Below, piece by piece: positions 42,768 through 48,466 of a DNA stretch of 48,466 nt. Under the pieces are notes generated by a model, which did not search any database, had not been told where the DNA came from, and saw only the letters and a list, made by a program, of their open reading frames with translations. This DNA is from Roseburia sp. CAG:10041_57 (lineage in GTDB: Bacteria; Bacillota; Clostridia; Lachnospirales; Lachnospiraceae), in contig MNTL01000082.1 in NCBI GenBank assembly GCA_001916965.1, positions 1 through 48,466 of the forward strand, written 5' to 3'. The number at the start of each line of letters is the position of its first letter. Position 1 is the first letter of the stretch. The position numbers and the translations under genes are program-made.

Positions 42768-43027
42768 TGATTCTTTGGAAAAAAAAGAAAGCAGTGCCAA
42801 ATGAGAAACCTCCGGTGAAAATCTATCCGGCACCAGAGGTTGGATATGTAAGTTCTACAACCATTTTATCAGATCGGACATTAGTTCAATTTTCTGTACC
42901 GAACCTCGCGTGGAGTGAACTTGAAAATTCAAAACGGTGGAGACGTTTCGTAGATCGTCTGGAGAAATGTCAAAGAGAACATATCCAGAGCAAGCACTCA
43001 ACTGGGCAATATCGACAGGTATTTTGA
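42767..43027 (+). CDS. Small early frame starting in the leader repeat; 3' half doubtful
   Basis: By analogy with the other leader repeats I place the start at GTG 42767 (an in-frame ATG at 42704 also exists). The 86-aa product begins ILWKKKKAVPNEKPPVKIYPAPEVGYVSS and is not recognised. Its last 57 codons overlap the minus-strand gene ending at 42855, which looks better supported. The original gene may have been truncated when the minus-strand gene arrived. Confidence 0.35.
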   Translation: MILWKKKKAVPNEKPPVKIYPAPEVGYVSSTTILSDRTLVQFSVPNLAWSELENSKRWRRFVDRLEKCQREHIQSKHSTGQYRQVF

Positions 43028-43367
43028 GATCAAACTCAAAAAGTCGGTGGACAATCTGATGATTTTCTTCATATTTGATATTTCCTACATAATTTGGATG
43101 CGGATTTAAGGAAATATCTACAGAGTTAAATTTTGCTGTGATTGAAGTTATGGCAATTGGAAGTCTTGAACGGTTTTCAAAACAGAAAAGGAGCGCAAGA
43201 CGGTTGAAATTTGGTTTATAAGTTGCTGATACTATGGAGATTCTTAGATTTTTTCGGTGAGTTAAGTATGAAAAGCAAAATGTGAAAAGTGTTCCTAATG
43301 AACCAAATATTGATAAAGCCAAAGTAACATTTTCACGAGTTAATAGTTCTTTTAATGTATTTATCAT
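42855..43367 (-). CDS. Membrane-anchored moron-like protein, unknown
   Basis: The 170-aa product has an N-terminal membrane segment (about 14-35, LALSIFGSLGTLFTFCFSYL), a short basic stretch, then a soluble strand-rich domain. GGAG 7 nt before the ATG supports it. Function unknown; membrane location and prophage expression from the reverse strand would fit superinfection exclusion, but this is speculation. Confidence 0.68.
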   Translation of the reverse strand: MINTLKELLTRENVTLALSIFGSLGTLFTFCFSYLTHRKNLRISIVSATYKPNFNRLALLFCFENRSRLPIAITSITAKFNSVDISLNPHPNYVGNIKYEENHQIVHRLFEFDLKIPVDIAQLSACSGYVLFDISPDDLRNVSTVLNFQVHSTRGSVQKIELMSDLIKWL

Positions 43368-43461
43368 AATTTTTCTCCATTCTTATATTTCACCACGATA
43401 TGTGATCCTGTAAGGACAGTATAGGAGATATGGAAATAAAAGGCAAGGGAAGCGTGCGATG

Positions 43462-43499
43462 GCAGCAGATGGAAAGGAAGTGAGATAGAAAATGGAAAA
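43462..43499 (+). repeat. Early-gene leader repeat, copy 3
   Basis: GCAGCAGATGGAAAGGAAGT followed by GAGATAGAAAATGGAAA, with the start of the 43492 gene. The 22 nt upstream also match copy 4. Confidence 0.7.
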
Positions 43500-43725
43500 T
43501 AAACGTTTTAAAGCAGTTATAGCTACTGATGGGGTAGCGACGATGTTGGTCTATAACGGGAAAGCATACGGAGATTTTATAACAGGAGTTGAGTTTGAGC
43601 ATTTTGCCTGCGAGACTCCGAACATAAATATTATATCTGATAAGGGACCGCTTCCACCGGAAGGAACATTGGATATGAGCACCTTTAGAAAGTTTCTTGA
43701 GCATGTGATGATGGATAATGAATAA
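43492..43725 (+). CDS. Small early phage protein, unknown
   Basis: The 77-aa product (MENKRFKAVIATDGVATMLVYNG...) is predicted to be mixed alpha/beta; no family recognised. The ribosome binding site GGAAAGGAAG is part of the leader repeat. Ends 5 nt before the next frame. Confidence 0.65.
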   Translation: MENKRFKAVIATDGVATMLVYNGKAYGDFITGVEFEHFACETPNINIISDKGPLPPEGTLDMSTFRKFLEHVMMDNE

Positions 43726-43730
43726 CCACA

Positions 43731-43982
43731 ATGCAAGGAAAGCGTGCAGTGGCAGCAGATGGAAAGAATGTGGCGTATATGGCAGCAGTAATGAGCAAAT
43801 CAGAAATGAAACATATGGCAGACATTGCCATGAAGAAACATAAATCCGTTGTAAGTAACTGGAGAGAGGGCAAGATAAAAAAGGTATGGCAGGATGAGGG
43901 TGGAAACCCGTGTGTAATGTACAACAGTGGTCACTGGTGGCATTACCGCAATTTGGACAAGCCGGTACCTGAATGGTGGTAG
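43731..43982 (+). CDS. Small early phage protein, unknown
   Basis: The 83-aa product ends in GHWWHYRNLDKPVPEWW and contains a helical, HTH-like segment (MADIAMKKHKSVVSNWREGK). The start is uncertain: ATG at 43731 is coupled to the preceding stop, while ATG at 43779 follows the degenerate fourth copy of the leader repeat (43752-43769). Confidence 0.6.
   Translation: MQGKRAVAADGKNVAYMAAVMSKSEMKHMADIAMKKHKSVVSNWREGKIKKVWQDEGGNPCVMYNSGHWWHYRNLDKPVPEWW
43752..43769 (+). repeat. Early-gene leader repeat, copy 4 (degenerate)
   Basis: GCAGCAGATGGAAAGAAT matches copy 3 and is preceded by AAGCGTGC as in copy 3. It falls inside the 43731 frame. Confidence 0.55.
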
Positions 43983-43998
43983 GAAGGATGTGAGAGAA

Positions 43999-44175
43999 AT
44001 GTCATTTTTTAAGGATAATGCAGATAAAAAAGAATTGAAAGCAAAGACGGACAGGGTTTTGCAGCATGTGAAGGATAAAATTACGCAAGAAGAATACATG
44101 ACGGATGAGCTTCCAGAACTTGTAAACGCATATACAGATCTGTTGTATGCAAGGATGGATCTGGAAAGGATGTAG
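43999..44175 (+). CDS. Small early phage protein, unknown
   Basis: The 58-aa, charged, helical product (MSFFKDNADKKELKAKTDRV...) has GGAAGG before the ATG at 43999; this leader is again like the repeat (GGAAGGATGTGAGAGAAATG). I prefer it to a longer frame from 43927 that overlaps the previous gene. Confidence 0.6.
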   Translation: MSFFKDNADKKELKAKTDRVLQHVKDKITQEEYMTDELPELVNAYTDLLYARMDLERM

Positions 44176-44222
44176 GAGGGAGTAAGACCGGTTCTGGTGT
44201 GCAGTTAGATTGCAAGGCATTC

Positions 44223-44308
44223 ATGTCCTCTGTGCGACGCACATAATTAATTATTCGTTAAGTACAAACAATTCAGCAGGCGGTGCGTGTGCACCGCACA
44301 GAGGGCAT
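44223..44308 (+). repeat. Long inverted repeat A before the small HTH gene
   Basis: Positions 44223-44236 (ATGTCCTCTGTGCG) pair with 44295-44308 (CGCACAGAGGGCAT), 14 bp with one G-U. An inner helix ACGCAC (44237-44242)/GTGCGT (44283-44288) extends it, leaving GTGCAC as a bulge. The loop is 40 nt. It is related in sequence to inverted repeat B. Confidence 0.75.
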
Positions 44309-44330
44309 GGAAATAACATGGAGGGATATT

Positions 44331-44528
44331 ATGAGCACAGAAACAGAAAGGGTGCCTTTATCAAGGGCTGCGAAAGAAATAGGAATGTCCAATCAAGGAC
44401 TCCGAGAATACATGAAGAGAGGAAAAATTGATATAGGGTATGTGCTTCCATCATTAACTGGAAAACAATACAACTACATAATATTCAGAGATAAACTGGA
44501 TGCTTATCTTGGGAAGAACAATAAATAG
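44331..44528 (+). CDS. Small helix-turn-helix (excisionase/MerR-like) protein
   Basis: The 65-aa product (VPLSRAAKEIGMSNQGLREYMKRGKIDIGYVLP) has the winged-helix pattern of excisionase or MerR-type phage proteins. GGAGGG lies 6 nt before the ATG at 44331, while an earlier in-frame ATG (44283) is inside inverted repeat A. Bracketed by the two related inverted repeats; it might bind them. Confidence 0.72.
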   Translation: MSTETERVPLSRAAKEIGMSNQGLREYMKRGKIDIGYVLPSLTGKQYNYIIFRDKLDAYLGKNNK

Positions 44529-44538
44529 ATATTCTTAA

Positions 44539-44655
44539 CGTGTCTCCTATGCGGCACATACAACCCATGTGTCGCAGATACTCACATAATATCCCCTTTC
44601 AAAGAAAGTGCGTACACAGGTATTGCGCAATCCTGTGTGTCGCATAGGGGACATG
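44539..44655 (+). repeat. Long inverted repeat B between HTH gene and rep
   Basis: Bases 44539-44558 pair completely with 44636-44655 (20 bp, three G-U pairs; core CCTATGCG/CGCATAGG). Alternative local hairpins also form: TGCGGCACAT (44550-44559) with ATGTGTCGCA (44567-44576), and ACACAGG (44614-44620) with CCTGTGT (44632-44638) around ATTGCGCAAT. The region from 44529 to 44806 carries no convincing gene. Confidence 0.75.
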
Positions 44656-44722
44656 TTTTGGACGGTCTTTTATTTTTTTTACCTTTTTTCAGAAAAAAAA
44701 CACGAGAAAATGAGGAACTTTG

Positions 44723-44754
44723 CAAGCCCGGAGCGTAAGCGGGGTTGGGGCTTG
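44723..44754 (+). repeat. Hairpin with CGGAGCGTAAGC before rep
   Basis: CAAGCCC (44723-44729) pairs with GGGCTTG (44748-44754). The loop carries CGGAGCGTAAGC, shared with the hairpin at 46863-46885. Confidence 0.5.
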
Positions 44755-44806
44755 TATATAAATATTATTGTTTTGGACATGGAAGGGATAAAGGAGAGGT
44801 AAGGGG

Positions 44807-45685
44807 ATGGTAAGGCAGGTAGTTACATATTGTGGTCTGGGGTACAAACCAAGGTATAAAGAAATTGATATATTTGCTTATACTGAACCGGTTCGTGGAA
44901 AGAGGTCAAAGAAGAGGAAGAGGAGTAGTCCTGTACAGAAGAAATTAAATGATACCAATTCGAAAAGATATTTTAATCAGGAAATAAAAGCAAATTTTAC
45001 AGAGGAAGATCAGCGTGTGGATTTGACCTACAATGTGATGCCAGAGTCAGAAGAAGCAGCAGATAAAATAGTTGCTAATTTCTTAAAGAAAATTAAGAGA
45101 CTACGGAAAAAGAGGGAGCTTTCACCTCTGAAATACATATGGGTGAATGAGCGTGGCAGAAATAACCGTATCCATCACCATCTATTGATCAATGGTGGAC
45201 TGAGCAGAGAGGAGGTAGAGGCGCTTTGGTGCTACAGGAAGAAAAAAGGGCAGTCAGAACCTACACCGATAGGATATGTCAGATGCGAGCCATTACGATT
45301 CAGTCCGTCCGGGATAGATGGACTTGTGAACTATATCACAAAAGAGACATTCAAACGTGAGGATGAGCCTTGCGGTCAGATGACATTTTCTGATCTGTCA
45401 GAGGGAGCAGAATTGAGCCTGGCAGATTTGCTTGTGGATGATGCAAAAGGAAAAAAGCGCTGGAAGCAGAGCAAGAATCTGATCAAGCCGCACAAGAGTA
45501 CCAAGGACAATGCATTGTCCAGAAGACAGGTACTGAAACTGGTGAGCATGCCGTCAGACTGTGAGTATGTCCGCAATTTCTTTACGCAGCGTTTCCCAGG
45601 CTATGCCATTGACACGGTAACATACAGGTTCAATGAGGTGCTTGCAAGCTGGTCAATATACCTGACTATGCACCGGCTAAATTGA
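44807..45685 (+). CDS. HUH-type rolling-circle replication initiator (Rep)
   Basis: The 292-aa product has the HUH motif IHHHLLIN (H123-H125), a preceding YIWVNERGR strand, and a downstream Tyr motif VNYITKE (Y176, K179), the order of phage/plasmid Rep proteins that nick an origin strand. The first 50 residues are basic (GKRSKKRKRS). AAGGAG is 10 nt upstream of the ATG. Inverted repeats A and B just upstream are candidate origins. I identify it by motif only; a relaxase-like role is an alternative. Confidence 0.78.
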   Translation: MVRQVVTYCGLGYKPRYKEIDIFAYTEPVRGKRSKKRKRSSPVQKKLNDTNSKRYFNQEIKANFTEEDQRVDLTYNVMPESEEAADKIVANFLKKIKRLRKKRELSPLKYIWVNERGRNNRIHHHLLINGGLSREEVEALWCYRKKKGQSEPTPIGYVRCEPLRFSPSGIDGLVNYITKETFKREDEPCGQMTFSDLSEGAELSLADLLVDDAKGKKRWKQSKNLIKPHKSTKDNALSRRQVLKLVSMPSDCEYVRNFFTQRFPGYAIDTVTYRFNEVLASWSIYLTMHRLN

Positions 45686-45689
45686 ATAT

Positions 45690-45819
45690 TGTGGATAACT
45701 CCGCTTTACTTTCAACTTATGCAGGTTTGAGGGTATTTTACATAGAATTTTGGTATCGAAAAACACGGGGTTATATAAGGCAGCAGGAGAAAGACCGTAA
45801 AAACACGGTGGATAACTCC
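45690..45819 (+). promoter_or_regulatory. Region with DnaA-box repeats behind rep
   Basis: TGTGGATAA at 45690-45698 is the exact complement of the DnaA box TTATCCACA, and GGTGGATAA at 45807-45815 differs by one base. The 12-mer GTGGATAACTCC is repeated at 45691-45702 and 45808-45819, and AAAAACACGG occurs twice (about 45759 and 45799). No gene lies in this 172-nt gap. Confidence 0.5.
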
Positions 45820-45857
45820 TGAAATGCTGATAAGTAGAAAGCAAGGAGGGATGTCAA

Positions 45858-46346
45858 GTGAGGCTGAAACATGTGGATATCTACATCACCCATAATGTGC
45901 GTGGATTTAAAACAGAACACGGTACGTATGGATATACGCTTACTTTTCAGAAACAGGATGGAGAGCTTAAAACGATAGAAGATTATGCAAGCGTAGGAGA
46001 GACTACACAGAACGGCATAATCCTTACAGCAATGGAAAAAGCACTCGGAAGGATGACAACAGCTTGCGAGATTGTTATTTATGAGGATTCAGCGTATATA
46101 GCGAATATGTTTTCGATGGGGCAATTGAGGACATGGTATGTAAACGGTTTCCGTAATGCAAAGGGTAAGAAGGTAGTGGATGCAGATAAGTGGCGGGAGA
46201 TAGAGAAATTATGCAGGCAGCATGTAGTCACTGTGGAATTTTATACCCATCATGCATTCACAGACCATATGAAGTATGAAATCAGGAAAAGGATAGGAAG
46301 TGTGAACAAAAATGCTGGTGACAGCGGAGAGGAGAAGACAGGATGA
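45858..46346 (+). CDS. RNase H-like protein
   Basis: The 162-aa product follows the RNase HI fold: DIYITHN with Asp7, a GYTLTF strand, AMEKAL with Glu60, IYEDSAYIANM with Asp77, WYVNGFRNAKGKKVVDADKWREI (the RNase H handle-like region), and HHAFTDH with Asp136. All four D-E-D-D catalytic residues are present. It starts with GTG at 45858 (GGAGGG upstream). It overlaps the next gene by ATGA, so they are coupled. It likely removes RNA primers or R-loops during phage replication. Confidence 0.82.
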   Translation: MRLKHVDIYITHNVRGFKTEHGTYGYTLTFQKQDGELKTIEDYASVGETTQNGIILTAMEKALGRMTTACEIVIYEDSAYIANMFSMGQLRTWYVNGFRNAKGKKVVDADKWREIEKLCRQHVVTVEFYTHHAFTDHMKYEIRKRIGSVNKNAGDSGEEKTG

Positions 46347-46801
46347 ACTTAAGGTACAAGAAGAAAGGCGAGGATACGGAGCAGATTCTATTTATACAGT
46401 GGTGCAGGCTCCACGAAGATGTATATCCTCAACTGCGCTGGATACATCATATCCCGAACGGAGGGAGAAGGGATGCAAAAGAAGCAGCTGTATTAAAGCA
46501 GATGGGCGTAAAAGCAGGAGTATCAGACATCCATTTTCCATACCCAAGCGGCAGGTATATTGGCATGTACATCGAAATGAAGTATGGAACCAATCTGCCA
46601 AGCAAGGAGCAACGGGAGTTCATGCGTGAGATGGAGCTTGCCGGCCATTATTGCTGTATCTGTTATTCTGCAGCGACAGCAGTTAAGGCGGTAGAAGAAT
46701 ATATGAACCTTTCAGGCGGGGCAGAAATGAACGGCGCTTCATTTGAGGAGCCTTTGCAGTACCAGATACATAAAACATGGGGTGTGCCGGTAATCAAGTA
46801 G
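46343..46801 (+). CDS. VRR-NUC domain nuclease
   Basis: The 152-aa product carries a VRR-NUC (PD-(D/E)xK) domain: IHHIPNGGRRDAKEAAVLKQMGVKAGVSD with D62, then IEMK (E78, K80) and SKEQREFMREMELAGHY. Such phage proteins are stand-alone nucleases, often thought to act on branched DNA. Start overlaps the previous stop (ATGA). Confidence 0.88.
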   Translation: MNLRYKKKGEDTEQILFIQWCRLHEDVYPQLRWIHHIPNGGRRDAKEAAVLKQMGVKAGVSDIHFPYPSGRYIGMYIEMKYGTNLPSKEQREFMREMELAGHYCCICYSAATAVKAVEEYMNLSGGAEMNGASFEEPLQYQIHKTWGVPVIK

Positions 46802-46862
46802 CCTTTGATCTCAGATCAGGGAGTATTTTATATATCACATTTTATAAAAAGCCATTGTAAAG

Positions 46863-46885
46863 CCTGCCTGCGGAGCGTAGGCAGG
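46863..46885 (+). repeat. Hairpin with CGGAGCGTAGGC before helicase
   Basis: CCTGCCT (46863-46869) pairs with AGGCAGG (46879-46885) around GCGGAGCGT. It shares CGGAGCGTARGC with the hairpin before rep. GGAAAGGAG for the helicase follows. Confidence 0.5.
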
Positions 46886-46906
46886 GGAAAGGAGCAGAAT
46901 GTATAA

Positions 46907-48466
46907 ATGACATATCGTGAATTCCTTGAAAGCAAGATAGAGCTGGCAGCAGACAGCGGATTCGAGCTGGACAGAAGCAAAATTAATAAAGCCCTAAAGC
47001 CACATCAGGCTGATGCGGTTATGTGGGCATTAAAAGGCGGGCGCAGGGCGCTGTTTGAATCTTTTGGACTGGGAAAGACAGTGCAGGAAATAGAATTCTG
47101 CCATCAGGCAGCAGAGCATGAAAGAGGACAAGCTCTTATAGTACTTCCGCTGGGAGTAAAACAGGAGTTTACAAGGGATGCAGTACAGGTACTGGGATAT
47201 GAAAGGCCGATGTACTGCAGAACGATGGAAGAGGTAAAAATGTACTACGATGTGCAGATCATCATAACCAATTATGAAAGGGTAAGAGACGGTGATATTG
47301 ATCCTACATATTTCGTAGCAACCTCGCTGGATGAAGCCAGCGTGCTCAGATCGTTCGGAAGTAAGACCTATCAGACATTTCTTGATAAGTTCAAGGGCGT
47401 GAAATATAAGCTGGTGGCAACGGCGACACCGTCACCCAACCGGTACAAGGAACTGATCCATTACGCAGGCTATTTGGAGGTAATGGATACAGGACAGGCG
47501 CTGACCAGATTTTTCCAGAGGGACAGCACAAAGGCAAATAACCTGACCTTATATCCGAACATAGAAGATGAATTCTGGTTATGGATAAGCAGCTGGGCAT
47601 TGTTCATCACGAAACCTTCAGATCTGGATCCTAATTATTCTGACGATGGATATAATCTGCCGGAATTGGATGTAAGGTGGCATGAGCTTCCTATCCATTA
47701 CGGCGATTCAATGAGAAAAGATGGCCAGATGCAGTTATTTGAACAGGCATCAGCTGGCCTGAAAGAGGCAGCTGATATAAAGAGAAACAGCATCTTAGCA
47801 CGAGTTGCTAAGATGAAAGAGATCGTAGATGCATCGCCGGAAGATAATTTCCTGCTGTGGCATGATCTGGAAAGTGAGCGCCATGAGATAAAGAAAGCAA
47901 TGCCGGATGTAGTAGATATCTACGGGGCGCAGGACTATGACATCAGAGAGCAGCGTGTTATAGATTTCTCCGAGGGACGGACAAGGTTATTCGCCACGAA
48001 AAAAGAGCTGTCAGGTTCAGGATGTAACTTCCAAAGGCATTGCCACAGGGAGATATTTCTGGGAATAGATTATGAATTCAATGATTTTATCCAGGCAATC
48101 CACCGCTGCTATAGATTCCTCCAAAAGGAGCAGGTAGTGGTAGATATCATCTACATGGAGAATGAGCGGCAGATCAAGGAAGCTCTTTTGGAAAAGTGGA
48201 AAAACCATGAATATATGGTTAACAGAATGGTCGAGATTGTAAAAAAATATGGCCTGAATACCGCCTGCAAGACTAAGCGGCTTGAAAGAAAGATGGGTGT
48301 AGAGACAGTGAGAGTAGAAGGGAAATATTATACAGCAGTCCATGACGACTGCGTAGAAGAGACAAGGAGAATGGAAGAGAACAGTGTAGACCTGATACAT
48401 ACCTCTATCCCATTTGGTAATCATTATGAGTATTCTGCAAATTATAACGATTTCGGGCATAACCAG
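46907..48466 (+). CDS. SNF2-type helicase fused to a DNA methyltransferase, 3' end outside the window
   Basis: This frame is open to the window edge (520 codons seen). Residues 30-480 form a superfamily 2 helicase: KPHQADAVMWAL, Walker A FGLGKT (53-58), DEAS (142-145), TATPSP (172-177) and a C-terminal helicase half (QAIHRCYRFLQ). From about 450 a linker leads to a methyltransferase start, with TSIPFGN at 499-505 in the place of the TSPPY/DPPY catalytic motif of N4/N6 DNA methylases. GGAAAGGAG lies about 14 nt before the ATG. The fused order is known in other Clostridia and Streptococcus phages. Confidence 0.88.
   Translation, partial: MTYREFLESKIELAADSGFELDRSKINKALKPHQADAVMWALKGGRRALFESFGLGKTVQEIEFCHQAAEHERGQALIVLPLGVKQEFTRDAVQVLGYERPMYCRTMEEVKMYYDVQIIITNYERVRDGDIDPTYFVATSLDEASVLRSFGSKTYQTFLDKFKGVKYKLVATATPSPNRYKELIHYAGYLEVMDTGQALTRFFQRDSTKANNLTLYPNIEDEFWLWISSWALFITKPSDLDPNYSDDGYNLPELDVRWHELPIHYGDSMRKDGQMQLFEQASAGLKEAADIKRNSILARVAKMKEIVDASPEDNFLLWHDLESERHEIKKAMPDVVDIYGAQDYDIREQRVIDFSEGRTRLFATKKELSGSGCNFQRHCHREIFLGIDYEFNDFIQAIHRCYRFLQKEQVVVDIIYMENERQIKEALLEKWKNHEYMVNRMVEIVKKYGLNTACKTKRLERKMGVETVRVEGKYYTAVHDDCVEETRRMEENSVDLIHTSIPFGNHYEYSANYNDFGHNQ

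Larger units (their letters stand above)
37871..48466. mobile_element. Prophage, left end with integrase; right end outside the window
   Basis: The order integrase, lipoprotein, ImmA-type peptidase, TA-like pair, repressor, divergent operators, Cro, small early genes, Rep, nucleases and helicase is the left half of a temperate phage or similar integrated element. The left attachment site lies probably between 37785 and 37870, but no core can be set without the right end. No structural (capsid, tail) gene is inside the window. Confidence 0.88.

Noticed and set aside
42145..43769. Possible CRISPR array from repeated leaders
   Set aside because: Spacing is hundreds of bases and irregular, and each repeat leads a coding frame; no cas gene is near.
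44608..44802. 64-codon plus-strand frame between the HTH gene and rep
   Set aside because: It starts inside inverted repeat B, runs through a hairpin and has no ribosome binding site; I treat it as chance.

Overview
The window looks like a chromosomal piece of a Gram-positive anaerobe of the class Clostridia, most likely Lachnospiraceae. This rests on moderately AT-rich DNA, strong AGGAGG-type ribosome binding sites, TTGACA/TATAAT promoters and the gene set: a CBS/DRTGG pyrophosphatase, DUF6465, DUF815, DUF5050 and DUF3810 proteins, an HPr-like protein without the catalytic His, and pyrB with pyrI. I cannot name the species.

Host part, 1-37,800. The window opens on the last bases of a 23S rRNA gene followed directly by tRNA-Asn. 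Then come a dipeptidase (pepD), hflK-hflC, small membrane and Lys-rich proteins, and a complete class I cyclic-di-GMP riboswitch with its own promoter and terminator but no gene right behind it. Next are a CBS-type pyrophosphatase, HU, tRNA-Pro, hflX and a DUF3810 membrane protein. A galacturonate catabolic block (12-19 kb) has a divergent LacI-type regulator, uxaB, uxaA, kdgK, an SDR dehydrogenase and a KDPG aldolase fused to a VOC-like domain. LacI-type operators sit just downstream of two separate promoters, before uxaB and before uxaA. After that lie a HIT protein, an HPr-like protein, an EamA transporter and two CobW-type GTPases (one very His-rich, one fused to a DUF1980-like domain). 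pyrB-pyrI follow on the minus strand. Their leader encodes a short U-rich-coded peptide ending in a terminator-like hairpin, a layout like enterobacterial pyrL, and a 119-bp inverted-repeat element with 9-bp direct repeats has inserted between this leader and pyrB. A long plus-strand operon (27.5-36.8 kb) holds pheA, a DUF815 ATPase, ppx, ppk1, maf and two unrecognised genes; an Uma2-family gene follows.

Prophage part, 37,871 to the end (right end not in the window). The minus-strand lysogeny module reads repressor, DUF4258/YgiT-type toxin-antitoxin-like pair, ImmA-type peptidase, lipoprotein, tyrosine integrase. Divergent promoters and four copies of a 13-bp operator (RCACRWAAYGTGY) lie between and just beyond the repressor and a Cro-like gene. 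The early region carries several tiny genes preceded by a repeated leader cassette, two minus-strand moron-like genes, a small HTH gene bracketed by two related long inverted repeats, a HUH-type rolling-circle Rep protein, a stretch with a perfect DnaA box, an RNase H-like protein with a complete D-E-D-D set, a VRR-NUC nuclease, and the start of a SNF2-type helicase that runs into a DNA methyltransferase domain at the window edge.

The signals I rate highest are the pyrL-like attenuator and the element inserted behind it, the duplicated inverted repeats next to the HUH Rep gene, the orphan c-di-GMP riboswitch, the aldolase-VOC and GTPase-DUF1980 fusions, and the toxin-antitoxin-like pair inside the lysogeny operon.
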